A DNA stretch of 64,000 nt, from assembly GCF_044904675.1 (NCBI RefSeq), contig NZ_JADIKJ010000019.1:1-64000 (forward strand). The letters run 5' to 3'. This stretch comes from Dyella_B jejuensis. Its GTDB lineage: Bacteria > Pseudomonadota > Gammaproteobacteria > Xanthomonadales > Rhodanobacteraceae. This document shows positions 46,224 to 55,429 of this stretch, in pieces. Within the stretch, counting starts at the first letter, position 1, and every line of letters starts with the position of its first letter. The notes beneath the pieces were generated by a model. The model was not told the DNA's origin. It saw nothing but the letters and a program-made list of their open reading frames with translations, and did no database searches. The position numbers were made by a program, and so were the translations under genes.

Positions 46224-46685
46224 GTGGATCATCCTCGTGCCATGCCAAGGGATTGCTTGTAACCTCATAGCTGCCTTGCGGCAGCTTGCATCACCCACTA
46301 CGGCCGTAGCGACCTCATGCGCGGTCCGGCATTCCAACGATCGCTCTCGCCCCATCGATTGATTGAATGCCCCCAGCCAGGCGCCGGATGCGAACCTGGT
46401 CGCTCGACGATCGGATAGCGGGAAATACGGCAAACCGCAGGCGCCACCCGCGATCCTGCTCCATATCCTGTCCTGGATTGCGAATTGCCCCGGGAAGATA
46501 CGCGCATCCTTGCCGCCGCTTTCGCACCATGACACGCGCCGACATGACGCAGCGAGCATCTTTCACTGTCCATCGGGACATATCGTGCTCGACGACGGGA
46601 GAACGCATGACACTCCATTTTTGCGCCAGGCGATAAACGAAAATACGCATGCGAACGTATTCGCGGCGTCAATTAATGATTCAAT

Positions 46686-46703
46686 TGGACGTCTAGACGT
46701 CCA
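46686..46703. promoter_or_regulatory. Perfect 18-bp palindrome, candidate operator
   Basis: TGGACGTCTAGACGTCCA is a perfect palindrome about 460 bases before the first gene of the PKS operon. Its length and symmetry suit a dimeric repressor of the TetR or MarR type. No regulator gene is present in the window. Confidence 0.45.
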
Positions 46704-46770
46704 TGGGATCACATATTTTTTTATTTTTCCATGGATAACAAAACCAGTCACTGTTTTTCATAACGAAACC

Positions 46771-46794
46771 CGGCACTGTTTTTTTTCAGCGCCG
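46771..46794. other. Hairpin with T8 loop
   Basis: CGGCACTG, eight T residues, CAGCGCCG form an 8-bp stem with one G-T wobble. A related CACTGTTTTTCA stretch lies about 25 bases before it. It may be regulatory or a decayed repeat. Confidence 0.35.
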
Positions 46795-47237
46795 TATTCC
46801 ACAAAAAAAACATGAAACAAAGTCGACGATCGGCAAACAAAACAATTGATATTCGCGCAATGAAGAAGACGCGCCGACCACCATTCTTCGCGCAATCCAT
46901 TTCGCACGGCATCCAAGCTCAATCGACCGTACCGACGGTGCCGCACGCGGGGCCCGCGGTTGCAACCAGGATTCCCCCTGGCGATTACCGCGAGACCATA
47001 CTCATCCGATGCGTATCGGCTGCGCTGCACTCCCCGCGCGACCATGCTTGTTGAAGACCCGTTTTCGCCAATGGCGTGCCGGATGACGTGTAGAAGGCGT
47101 GAAAAATAGCAACCATGTGAGCCGACGCTAAATCACCCGGCAAAGAACCAAACATTCCGCGTTCCTGCGCATACATTTCTCCTGCTAAATTCCGCTCATC
47201 CGGTAGATGGTCTACCGGCTTTCAAAAGGGGAAGCCC

Positions 47238-47699
47238 ATGTCACGCACTCATGGAGTTCGCAAAGCACTACTCGCCGGTTGTGTCGCCCTCGGCTTGACG
47301 TCCATGGCCTTTGCGCAGACTTCGACGCCAGCCACGGGGCTGGGACAGTCGTGGCCGAATGCGATCGATGTGAGTACCAGTCCCAACTGGCATGTGTATG
47401 TGTTTGTGCTCAACGGGATCAAGTATGTCCAGGTCAACGATCTGAATGGCACTGTGCATGCCGCGGTAGCGACCGCTGCCGGAACGATTGTCGTGTTGCC
47501 GGTGGGCACCGATGCGCAGAACGTCCAGACCTCGCAGTCGATGACCTCGTCCAATGCGCAGCCGGTCTACAACGACGGCGCGACCGTTATTGCCGCCAAT
47601 CCGCAGCCGGGCGGAGCGACACAGTTCCTTGTCTCGAACAAGTGCACCAATCCCTACAGCTGCTCAGCGGCTGCCAGCACACCCGCATCTGCAAATTGA
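47238..47699 (+). CDS. Small secreted protein of unknown function
   Basis: 153 residues with a good ribosome binding site (AAAAGGGGAA before the ATG). The signal peptide is LLAGCVALGLTSMAFAQ. The mature part has no recognised family: WHVYVFVLNGIKYVQVNDLN, GTVHAAVATAAGTIVVLPVG, and two Cys in CTNPYSC near the end. It overlaps nothing and has no operon partner; the sensor gene after it is on the opposite strand and convergent. Confidence 0.7.
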   Translation: MSRTHGVRKALLAGCVALGLTSMAFAQTSTPATGLGQSWPNAIDVSTSPNWHVYVFVLNGIKYVQVNDLNGTVHAAVATAAGTIVVLPVGTDAQNVQTSQSMTSSNAQPVYNDGATVIAANPQPGGATQFLVSNKCTNPYSCSAAASTPASAN

Positions 47700-47701
47700 A
47701 A

Positions 47702-49354
47702 TCAGCTCACCCACAAACGCAGAGGTGCAGAAACTCTTTCTTTCTGCATCTCTGCCACATTGCTGTGGAGAAGCGCCGTAACGGTCATTCGGTCGACCGT
47801 TGAACGCACATGCAGCTCACCGCCGAACGCCTTGACGTGAGTGCGCATCTCGTCCGCGCCGACGAGGTGGGTTCCCAGCTTCGCTGCGAGTTCGCGCCGA
47901 TGCCCCCTGAAGTAGACGGCGTTTGCGACTTGGTTATGCTCCAAATACCCTTCTACGCGGACGACCACCCAGCAACGGCCACGGGTTTTTCCGGCGCGCA
48001 CGCGCAGCATGACGCGCGAACACATCCGCTGCGAACAGATAAAGACTATGGCTTCGCAAGCCACGCGATAGATCGAGGAATGGATGGCCGAGTCCAGCCA
48101 CATGAAGCCTCGCCCGCTTATCTCGCACCGGTAGCCCATTCCCGCTTCATCCAAGGTGCGGGCGATGGTCTCGTTGAGCGCCGCGGGTAGTCCGCGATCG
48201 CGCCAGACCGAAGGATGCAGGCTTTCGGCCACGCGGTAGACCTGCTCCTGGGCCCTGACAGACTGCTTATAGAAGCCATGCGTCTCGACATTGGGGATGA
48301 TCCGCCGCATGTGGTCAAGCACCCGGGCATGGGTGATGTGCAGCGAGCCGGCCACGAATTCGAGCTGCTCCGCTGCACGCCTCATCCGGCGCTCGCTAAG
48401 CATGAGATTCTCCCTGGCCAATTTCTGCGCCTCCTCGGCTATCTCATACTCGCGTTCGTCACGAAGATTCTGCGCAGTAACCTTCGCGCCCAAGGCATAA
48501 AGTCCACTTACCGCGACACACAGCACAGCCATTACTTCGACAACGCTGCGAGTAGGGAGGTCTGGCTGCAAAGCTCCGACGCAGATAATAACCAGGGTGC
48601 CCGCAATGGCCGCAGCACGCCAGCCATGCTTCACAGTCAGCCAGGCCGCGGGAATGAGCATCGACAGTTCAACCAGCTCTGCCTGCACCGTATCGATTTT
48701 CGATGCCACGATCATCATCAGCAAGATCACTGGTGCGGCAATACCTAGCGCGTCGATGGAAAGCGTGTTTGACCAGATGCGCTTGAGCCTTCTTTTCAGA
48801 TGCCCTTTGCGGTAATCAAGACGGACAATGAGCGACCAAGGCACAAGCGTGATGAGCCCAGCATAGTTACCGGTCAAGTAGCCTGCCGCTATCATTGCGG
48901 TAGGGCGAAACGAGCTGTCCGCGATGTGCGGCACAGAGGATATCAATGCATAGCTGTAAGCACTGAGCACCACGGATACCAGCAAGATGCATATCAGCAG
49001 CGCCTTGATGTTGACCAGGTGCCTGGCCGGAAAGATATGCAGCCGGCTCCGGCACAGCCAAACGATGGGCATGCCCAGCAGCAATTCGGGAACCATGCGG
49101 ATCGCGACCCAAGTAGGTCCGAAGCTATCCAGGCACTGCCATGCCTCGTAAGCACTGGGGATGGCCTCGCCAAGGAGCAGCGCTGCCCAATACCGATATG
49201 GAACCAGCAGAAGGCACACGACCTGCAAGCCGGCGTACAGATGCCAGTGCGCCGGAGCCGAGGTGACAGAGTGAATCGCCAGAAACGCCAGCGCATAACC
49301 GATACATGCAGCCAATTGTGTCAGCCACTCGTTTCTCCACAGCTGCTTCCCCAT
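47702..49354 (-). CDS. MASE1-type membrane sensor with degraded histidine-kinase domain
   Basis: 550 residues. The first 290 residues form an eight-helix MASE1-like membrane sensor (GYALAFLAIHSVTSAPAHWH, GYLTGNYAGLITLVPWSLIV). A coiled linker and a dimerisation segment follow, with His residues in LHITHARVLDHMRRI. The C-terminal region resembles HisKA_7TM/NarX-type ATPase domains (HPSVWRDRGLPAALNETIAR, IHSSIYRVACEAIV). However, the usual ATP-binding N-box Asn and the DxGxG motif are not visible, so kinase activity is doubtful. Proteins of this type in Lysobacterales often pair with a LuxR-type regulator; none is adjacent. Confidence 0.7.
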   Translation of the reverse strand: MGKQLWRNEWLTQLAACIGYALAFLAIHSVTSAPAHWHLYAGLQVVCLLLVPYRYWAALLLGEAIPSAYEAWQCLDSFGPTWVAIRMVPELLLGMPIVWLCRSRLHIFPARHLVNIKALLICILLVSVVLSAYSYALISSVPHIADSSFRPTAMIAAGYLTGNYAGLITLVPWSLIVRLDYRKGHLKRRLKRIWSNTLSIDALGIAAPVILLMMIVASKIDTVQAELVELSMLIPAAWLTVKHGWRAAAIAGTLVIICVGALQPDLPTRSVVEVMAVLCVAVSGLYALGAKVTAQNLRDEREYEIAEEAQKLARENLMLSERRMRRAAEQLEFVAGSLHITHARVLDHMRRIIPNVETHGFYKQSVRAQEQVYRVAESLHPSVWRDRGLPAALNETIARTLDEAGMGYRCEISGRGFMWLDSAIHSSIYRVACEAIVFICSQRMCSRVMLRVRAGKTRGRCWVVVRVEGYLEHNQVANAVYFRGHRRELAAKLGTHLVGADEMRTHVKAFGGELHVRSTVDRMTVTALLHSNVAEMQKERVSAPLRLWVS

Positions 49355-49712
49355 GCTCCATGCCCCTCGACGAGATGTGTGGTATCGCTATCTATTTCCC
49401 CTAGACCAACCTGTTATCGGCCCATCGCTGCAATCTTTGAATGGCAAATGTGAAAGGGATGTGTAACCGGCGAGTCCCGTTCCGCGCTGGAACGGCCCCG
49501 TCAAGCAAAGAGCCATTACCGCACCGCGGCATCTCCCAGCGATACCGCGCAGCGGCTGGACACCGTGCGCGGCCTGGCCAGTCGCGTTGCGGACTGGATC
49601 AAGCGTCATGCCGTGCATTACTGCGGCAAGAGCCAGGACGCCGCACCGGCATTCACGCGCGAGGAATCGAACGCCGGCACCGAAGCCGCCCATGGCCAGG
49701 CGCTGCCGGCAG
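49355..49712. other. Intergenic, possible gene remnant
   Basis: About 360 bases between two minus-strand genes. A plus-strand frame from a GTG at 49565 (VRGLASRVADWIKRHAVHYCGKS) has protein-like composition but no recognised homologue and runs antisense into hutU. It is not called a gene. Confidence 0.4.
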
Positions 49713-51383
49713 TCAGGCCATCGGCAGGTTCAGCCCCTGCTCCTTCGCGCATTGCACTGCCAGCTCGTAACCGGCATCCGCATGCCGCATCACGCCAGTG
49801 GCAGGATCGTTCCACAGCACGCGCGCGATGCGCTTGTCGGCGGCTTCACTGCCGTCGCATACGATCACCACGCCACTGTGCTGGCTGTAACCCATGCCCA
49901 CGCCGCCGCCATGGTGCAGGCTGACCCAGGTAGCGCCACCGGCAACATTAAGCATCGCATTGAGCAGCGGCCAGTCGGAGACGGCATCGCTGCCATCCTT
50001 CATGGCTTCGGTTTCGCGGTTGGGACTGGCGACGGAGCCGGAATCGAGGTGATCGCGGCCGATCACCACGGGCGCCTTCAATTCGCCCTTGCGCACCATC
50101 TCATTGAAAGCGAGGCCGAGCTTGTGGCGCTGGCCGAGGCCGACCCAGCAGATGCGTGCGGGCAAACCCTGGAAGCTGATGCGCTGCTCGGCCATGTCGA
50201 GCCAGTTATGCAGGTGCTGGTCGTCGGGAATCAGCTCCTTCACCTTGGCGTCGGTCTTGAGGATGTCTTCCGGGTCGCCGGAAAGCGCCACCCAGCGGAA
50301 CGGGCCGACGCCGCGACAGAACAGCGGCCGCACGAAGGCCGGCACGAAACCGGGGAAATCGAAGGCATTGGCAAGCCCTTCGTCCTTGGCCATCTGGCGG
50401 ATGTTGTTGCCGTAATCGAAAGTGGGAATGCCCTGCGCATGGAAAGCAAGCATGGCCTCCACATGTTGCTTCATCGATTTCTTGGCAGCATCGCGCGTGC
50501 CGTCGGGATCGCTCTTGCGGCGCTCGAACCATTGCTCCACCGTCCAGCCCAGCGGCAGGTAGCCGTTGATCGGGTCGTGCGCGCTGGTCTGGTCGGTGAC
50601 CGCATCGGGCCTGACGCCGCGGCGCACGAGTTCCAGCAGCACGTCGGCAGCATTGCCAAGCAGCGCGATCGACTTGGCTTCGCCGGCCCGGGTGTATTTC
50701 TCGATGCGCGCGAGCGCATCGTCGAGGTCGCTCGCCTGCTCATCGACGTAGCGGGTCTGGAGACGGAAATCGATGCGGCTCTGCTGGCATTCGATGTTGA
50801 GGCTGCATGCGCCAGCGAGCGAAGCGGCCAGCGGCTGCGCGCCGCCCATGCCGCCCAGGCCGGCGGTAAGAATCCATTTGCCCTTGAGGCTGCCGTGATA
50901 ATGCTGGCGGCCCATCTCCACGAAGGTTTCGTAGGTGCCTTGCACGATCCCCTGCGAGCCGATGTAGATCCACGAACCGGCGGTCATCTGGCCGTACATC
51001 ATCAGGCCTTTGCGGTCCAGTTCGTTGAAGTGTTCCCAGTTCGCCCAGGCCGGCACCAGATTGGAATTGGCAATCAGCACGCGCGGTGCATCCGGATGGC
51101 TGGGAAACACGCCGACCGGCTTGCCGGATTGCACCAGCAGGGTTTCGTCGTCGTTGAGATCGCGCAGCGCGCGCAAGATCGCGTCGAAGCATTCCCAATT
51201 GCGCGCGGCGCGGCCAATCCCGCCGTACACCACCAGTTCCGCCGGATTTTCCGCCACGGCCGGATCCAGGTTGTTCTGGAGCATGCGGTAGGGCGCTTCG
51301 GTCAGCCAGCTCTTGCAGCTCAGCTCGGTGCCGCGCGGGGCGCGGATAGTACGGGTGGTGTCGATGCGGGTGGGGGCGTTCAT
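49713..51383 (-). CDS. hutU: Urocanate hydratase
   Basis: 556 residues from the ATG at 51383. The whole chain matches urocanase: ELVVYGGIGRAARNWECFDA, PSHPDAPRVLIANSNLVPAW, the NAD+-site glycines in LTAGLGGMGGAQPLAASLAG, YCxGVGPF as LFCRGVGPFRWVALSG, and DHLDSGSVASPNRETEAM. It adds water to urocanate, using bound NAD+ as electrophile, in histidine degradation. The length is normal (550-560). The other hut genes are not adjacent, so the pathway is either split or encoded elsewhere. An inverted repeat lies upstream. Confidence 0.96.
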   Translation of the reverse strand: MNAPTRIDTTRTIRAPRGTELSCKSWLTEAPYRMLQNNLDPAVAENPAELVVYGGIGRAARNWECFDAILRALRDLNDDETLLVQSGKPVGVFPSHPDAPRVLIANSNLVPAWANWEHFNELDRKGLMMYGQMTAGSWIYIGSQGIVQGTYETFVEMGRQHYHGSLKGKWILTAGLGGMGGAQPLAASLAGACSLNIECQQSRIDFRLQTRYVDEQASDLDDALARIEKYTRAGEAKSIALLGNAADVLLELVRRGVRPDAVTDQTSAHDPINGYLPLGWTVEQWFERRKSDPDGTRDAAKKSMKQHVEAMLAFHAQGIPTFDYGNNIRQMAKDEGLANAFDFPGFVPAFVRPLFCRGVGPFRWVALSGDPEDILKTDAKVKELIPDDQHLHNWLDMAEQRISFQGLPARICWVGLGQRHKLGLAFNEMVRKGELKAPVVIGRDHLDSGSVASPNRETEAMKDGSDAVSDWPLLNAMLNVAGGATWVSLHHGGGVGMGYSQHSGVVIVCDGSEAADKRIARVLWNDPATGVMRHADAGYELAVQCAKEQGLNLPMA

Positions 51384-51416
51384 GGATAGGCTCCGGTCAG
51401 ACAGACCCGGAGTATA

Positions 51417-51434
51417 GGTCACCCCCAAGTGACC
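51417..51434. promoter_or_regulatory. Inverted repeat upstream of hutU
   Basis: GGTCAC, 6-base spacer, GTGACC, 34 bases before the hutU ATG. It is a candidate operator, but it does not resemble the TGTATA-type HutC sites known elsewhere. Confidence 0.4.
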
Positions 51435-51656
51435 GGCAGCGTGCCGCCCGGCCATTGTTCCAAGGCTCGGACGCGGCGTGCCGGCTGCCGCACAGGCGTA
51501 ACCGGATGCTGTCCGCAGGCGAAGGCTTATCGAATGCGCCGCCGGCCACTCAGGCCGGGCATGGCATAGCATGGCACGCGGCAAGACATGGCACTTCACC
51601 AGCGGATGATGCCGCTGGCGGACTTATCCAAAGCTTTTCCAGCCAGGAACCGATTT

Positions 51657-52730
51657 ATGCACGCTCCGCCTCCTTTGCCCGCTCGCAGCGTCGTGCTGCG
51701 CCTGATCCTTATCGCGGCCGTGTTGTCGATCATCGTCTTGGCTTTTGGCTACGTCGGCGGCTGGCTGGCGCCACACCGGCTGACGGCGCAACGCATGGTG
51801 GACCAGTTGCAGGCCAATGCGGGCGTGTTCCCCGGCTACCGCCGCAATCATGCCAAGGGCGTTTGCGTGGTGGGTTATTTCGAAAGCAGCGGCAACGTGC
51901 AAGCGTATTCCGTGGCGCAGGTATTCGCGCCCGGCCGCACGCCGGTGGTGGGACGCTTTGCGGTGCCCGGCGGCAATCCGTATGCACCGGATGGCAGCGT
52001 GCCGATTCGCAGCATGGCCTTGCGATTTACCCAGGCGGACGGCCAGCAATGGCGCACCGGCATGAACAGCATGCCGGTCTTTCCCGTCGCCACGCCGCAA
52101 GCGTTCTACGAACAGCTGCAGGCGCAACAACCCGATCCGGCCACTGGCAAGGCTGATCCCGCGCACCTGAAAGCATTTTTCGCCGCGCACCCGGAAACAG
52201 CGGCGTTTCTCGCCTGGGTGAAGACGGCCAGGCCTTCGGCAAGCTATACGACGGAAAGCTATTGGAGCCTGGATGCATTCGTGCTGGTCGATGCCAACGG
52301 CCAGCGCCATGCGGTGCGTTGGCGCATGGCGCCGGAGGCCAGCGGCGCCACACCCGGAGGCAGCGACCCCAACTACCTGGATGCCGATCTCGCCGAGCGG
52401 CTTGCGCACAATCCGCAACGCTGGCATCTGTTCGTTACCTTGGCCCAACCCGGCGATCCCACCAACGACGCCACCAGGACATGGCCATCGGACCGGCGCG
52501 ATATCAATGCCGGCACCCTGGTGCTTACCGGCACCGAGCCGCAGGCAAGCGGACCGTGTCGCGACATCAATTACGATCCCCTGGTGCTGCCGCATGGCAT
52601 CGAAGCCTCCGACGATCCATTGCTGCCTGCGCGTTCGGCCGCCTACGCGACCTCCTACCTGCGTCGCACCAGCGAAGAAGCCCACTTGCCCGGCACCGCC
52701 GCGCACACCACGCCGGAGGCTGCGCGATGA
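51657..52730 (+). CDS. SrpA-like catalase-family peroxidase, membrane-anchored
   Basis: 357 residues from the ATG at 51657 (AGGAA 7 bases before). A hydrophobic N-terminal anchor (residues 13-35) is followed by a small catalase-type domain: GVCVVGYFESSGNVQAYSVAQV, RFAVPGGNPYAPDGS and MALRFTQADGQQWRTGMN. Near the end, YDPLVLPHGIEASDDPLLPA and RSAAYATSYLRR carry the proximal Arg-x3-Tyr haem ligand. These short catalase-fold proteins act as haem peroxidases. Its stop overlaps the start of a cytochrome b561 gene, a common pairing in which the b561 supplies electrons from quinol. Confidence 0.85.
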   Translation: MHAPPPLPARSVVLRLILIAAVLSIIVLAFGYVGGWLAPHRLTAQRMVDQLQANAGVFPGYRRNHAKGVCVVGYFESSGNVQAYSVAQVFAPGRTPVVGRFAVPGGNPYAPDGSVPIRSMALRFTQADGQQWRTGMNSMPVFPVATPQAFYEQLQAQQPDPATGKADPAHLKAFFAAHPETAAFLAWVKTARPSASYTTESYWSLDAFVLVDANGQRHAVRWRMAPEASGATPGGSDPNYLDADLAERLAHNPQRWHLFVTLAQPGDPTNDATRTWPSDRRDINAGTLVLTGTEPQASGPCRDINYDPLVLPHGIEASDDPLLPARSAAYATSYLRRTSEEAHLPGTAAHTTPEAAR

Positions 52731-53269
52731 CACGCTCGTCCACGCAATTCGTACTCGCTGCCCGCGTGCTGCATTGGCTGATGGCCATCATGATCCTGTC
52801 GATGCTGTTTATCGGCGTGGGCATGGTGGCCTCGGTTTCCGAGCGGCATGCATGGCTGATCCGCATCCATAAGCCGTTGGGTATCGCCATACTGCTGCTG
52901 GCCGTGGTGCGGCTCATCGTGCGCCTGCGCCATCCGCCACCGCCCTTGCCTGCCGACCTGCCCCGCCTGCAAAAGTTGGCGGCGTATGCATCGCACTATC
53001 TGCTGTATGCCTTGATGCTGGCGATACCGCTGATTGGCTGGGCCATGCTCTCGGCGGGCGGCTATCCGGTGATGCTTGGCGACACATGGCGTTTGCCGTC
53101 CATTTTTCCGGCCAACGCCGCGGCGTTCGCGATCCTGCGGCATGCGCATGCGTGGCTGGCGATGCTGCTGTTCCTGACGTTCCTGGCACACCTGGGCGCG
53201 GCGCTGTATCACGGGCTTATCCGCCGCGACGGCGTGTTGTCGAGCATGCTCGGCCGGCGTCCGCGCTAG
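52727..53269 (+). CDS. Cytochrome b561
   Basis: 180 residues starting inside the catalase stop (ATGA). Four transmembrane helices; paired His residues for two b haems in VLHWLMA, IRIHKPLGIA, ASHYLLYALML and RHAHAWLAMLLFLTFLAHLG. It transfers electrons across or within the inner membrane, here probably to the coupled catalase-fold peroxidase. Confidence 0.88.
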   Translation: MTRSSTQFVLAARVLHWLMAIMILSMLFIGVGMVASVSERHAWLIRIHKPLGIAILLLAVVRLIVRLRHPPPPLPADLPRLQKLAAYASHYLLYALMLAIPLIGWAMLSAGGYPVMLGDTWRLPSIFPANAAAFAILRHAHAWLAMLLFLTFLAHLGAALYHGLIRRDGVLSSMLGRRPR

Positions 53270-53337
53270 GCGCAACCTGCGGCATTGAAGTCCGAAAACG
53301 GCGAGTTTCAGGCTGGCGGCGGTGCTAGCCTTCGTCG

Positions 53338-54849
53338 ATGCCGGAAACGTCGCCCACATCCATGCCGGACCCGCAAACCTGCGAACGCGCACGGCTCAGC
53401 CGCGATGCGCGGTTTGACGGCCTGTTCTTCATCGCCGTGGCGAGCACCGGCATCTATTGCCGGCCGGTGTGTCCGGCCCCACCGGCGAAACCGGCAAATG
53501 TGCGGTTTTTCAGCACCGCGGCGGCCGCGGTGGCAGCCGGCTTTCGTCCGTGCCTGCGCTGCCGGCCGGAGCTGGCTCCAGGCAATGCCGCCTGGCAACG
53601 CGGCGAGCACGTGGTCACACGTGCGTTGACATTAATCGAAGGCGGCCTGCTGCAGGATTGCTCCGTCGAGGAACTCGCGCAACGTGTAGGCGTAGGCACG
53701 CGGCAATTGCGCCGCCTGTTCGTGGAACGCCTGGGCGCACCGCCGATCGACGTGCACACCACGCGCCGGTTGCTGTTCGCCAAGCAACTGCTGACCGAGA
53801 CCAGCATGCCGATCACGGCCGTGGCGCTGGCCTCGGGATTCGGCAGCCTGCGCCGCTTCAACGCTGCGTTCGTACATGCCAACCGCATCGCGCCGCGGGC
53901 ATTGCGTCGCCATCCCCATACGGACAACGGCGACAGCTTGAACCTGCGCCTGAGCTATCGGCCGCCTTACGATTTTGCTTCGCTGCTGGCATTCCTGCGC
54001 GGCCGCGCCTTGCCGGGTATCGAAGCCGTCGATGACGAAAGCTACGCGCGCGCGTTTGGTCCCGCGGATGCTCCCGGCTGGCTGCGCCTGAGCGCATGGC
54101 CGGGCCAGGAGCACGCCTTGCGCCTGCAATTGCACTGCCCGCAACCGGGACGCATGCTGGCGGTGGTCACCCGCATCCGGCGCATGTTCGACCTGGATGC
54201 CGATCCGCAGGCGATCGGCGTCGTCCTGCAAGCCACGCCCTCCATGCGCCCGCTGCTGCGCAAGCGCCCAGGCCTGCGCCTGCCTGGCAGCTGGGACGGT
54301 TTCGAAGTGGCGGTGCGCGCCATCCTCGGCCAGCAAGTCAGCGTGGCGGCGGCGCGCACGCTCGCCTCTCGCATCGTGCAGCGTTACGGCGAACCCCTGC
54401 CCATGCCGGTCGCCCCCGGATTGGAGCGCCTGTTCCCTTCGCCCGCGATGTTGGCCGACGCGGATCTGCGCTCGCTCGGCGTGACCTCGGCCCGGGCCGA
54501 AAGCATCCGCGGCGTGGCTCGTGCGGTGCTGGACGGGCGCGTGGATTTTCGCGCCGAACAATCCCTGGACGAATTCGTGCGGCGCTGGATTGCACTCCCC
54601 GGCATCGGCGAATGGACGGCACACTACATGGCGATGCGTGCACTCAGCCACCCGGACGCCTTTCCCGCCGCCGACCTGATCCTGCGCCGTGCCGCCGCGG
54701 GTGGCGAAGAAGCGCTCGGCACCCGCGCGTTGACGACATTGGCCGAAGCCTGGCGTCCATGGCGGGCCTACGCGGTCATGCATCTGTGGCGAAGCATGAG
54801 CGAACCGGCCAGGGCCACGCGCGCCATCCGCACTGGAGTTACCGCATGA
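53338..54849 (+). CDS. Ada regulatory domain fused to AlkA DNA glycosylase
   Basis: 503 residues. An N-terminal Ada zinc site has Cys41, Cys45, Cys72 and Cys75 (YCRPVCPAPPAKPANVRFF, RPCLRC); Cys41 corresponds to the methyl-accepting Cys38 of E. coli Ada. An AraC-type helix-turn-helix follows at about 90-190 (RLFVERLGAPPIDVHTTRRL). The AlkA glycosylase fold starts near 205, with the helix-hairpin-helix LPGIGEWTAHYMAMRAL and the catalytic Asp in FPAADLILRR. It removes alkylated bases and senses methyl phosphotriesters. It overlaps the ogt gene start (ATGA), so both are made together in the response to alkylation. Confidence 0.94.
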   Translation: MPETSPTSMPDPQTCERARLSRDARFDGLFFIAVASTGIYCRPVCPAPPAKPANVRFFSTAAAAVAAGFRPCLRCRPELAPGNAAWQRGEHVVTRALTLIEGGLLQDCSVEELAQRVGVGTRQLRRLFVERLGAPPIDVHTTRRLLFAKQLLTETSMPITAVALASGFGSLRRFNAAFVHANRIAPRALRRHPHTDNGDSLNLRLSYRPPYDFASLLAFLRGRALPGIEAVDDESYARAFGPADAPGWLRLSAWPGQEHALRLQLHCPQPGRMLAVVTRIRRMFDLDADPQAIGVVLQATPSMRPLLRKRPGLRLPGSWDGFEVAVRAILGQQVSVAAARTLASRIVQRYGEPLPMPVAPGLERLFPSPAMLADADLRSLGVTSARAESIRGVARAVLDGRVDFRAEQSLDEFVRRWIALPGIGEWTAHYMAMRALSHPDAFPAADLILRRAAAGGEEALGTRALTTLAEAWRPWRAYAVMHLWRSMSEPARATRAIRTGVTA

Positions 54850-55367
54850 CGCTCGATCACGACACCATCTGGTACGACGACATGTCCACGCCCATCGGCA
54901 TGCTACGCCTGGTCGCCGATGCGCAAGGGTTGCGCGAAGTAGCGTTCGAGAACAGCCGGCATCAGAAGCCGACGGCCACGCATTGTATCTACCAGTGCAA
55001 CAAACTGGATTTCGCGCGCAGGCAATTGGACGAGTATTTCGCCGGCGTCCGGCAGATTTTCGAGCTGCCGCTGCACCCGCTCGGCACGCCATTCCAGTTG
55101 GCGGTGTGGCGGGCGCTGGCAGAGATTCCCTACGGGACGACAGCCAGCTATGCCGAGGTGGCGCGACGCATCGGCCAACCACAAGCCGTGCGCGCGGTGG
55201 GCGCCGCCAATGGCTGCAATCCGATTCCGATCATCGTGCCCTGCCATCGCGTGATCGGCAGCGACGGCAGCCTCACCGGGTTCGGCGGCGGGTTGCCGAC
55301 CAAGCGCTTTCTGCTGGCATGGGAAGATCGCGTACGGCATGGCGACCTTTTCGGATGCATGGCATAA
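54846..55367 (+). CDS. ogt: Methylated-DNA--protein-cysteine methyltransferase
   Basis: 173 residues. The active-site motif PCHRV places the acceptor Cys at 133; upstream are the conserved FQLAVWRALAEIPYG, TTASYAEVARRIG and ANGCNPIPII, followed by GFGGGLPTKRFLL. It transfers the methyl group from O6-methylguanine to its own Cys. It is translationally coupled to the Ada-AlkA fusion and completes a local alkylation-repair pair. Confidence 0.95.
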   Translation: MTLDHDTIWYDDMSTPIGMLRLVADAQGLREVAFENSRHQKPTATHCIYQCNKLDFARRQLDEYFAGVRQIFELPLHPLGTPFQLAVWRALAEIPYGTTASYAEVARRIGQPQAVRAVGAANGCNPIPIIVPCHRVIGSDGSLTGFGGGLPTKRFLLAWEDRVRHGDLFGCMA

Positions 55368-55429
55368 CCGGCACTTGCCGGCGGCGGATAACCGTTACAC
55401 TGCGTGGTTATCCTCACCAGGCACAGCGC

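Larger units (their letters stand above)
46224..47237. other. 1-kb intergenic region upstream of the PKS operon
   Basis: No gene is supported. The part from about 46630 to 46870 is AT-rich, with long A and T runs, unlike its surroundings. It contains an 18-bp perfect palindrome and a stem with a T8 loop, annotated separately. The 3' end contains the promoter of the secreted-protein gene starting at 47238, and the region near 46224 that of the PKS operon. Confidence 0.6.

Noticed and set aside
46812..47054. 80-residue plus-strand frame in the PKS upstream region
   Set aside because: No ribosome binding site and no family; low-complexity, basic composition.
49565..49924. Plus-strand frame upstream of and into hutU
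   Set aside because: The first 60 residues look protein-like, but it runs antisense through hutU and matches nothing that I know.
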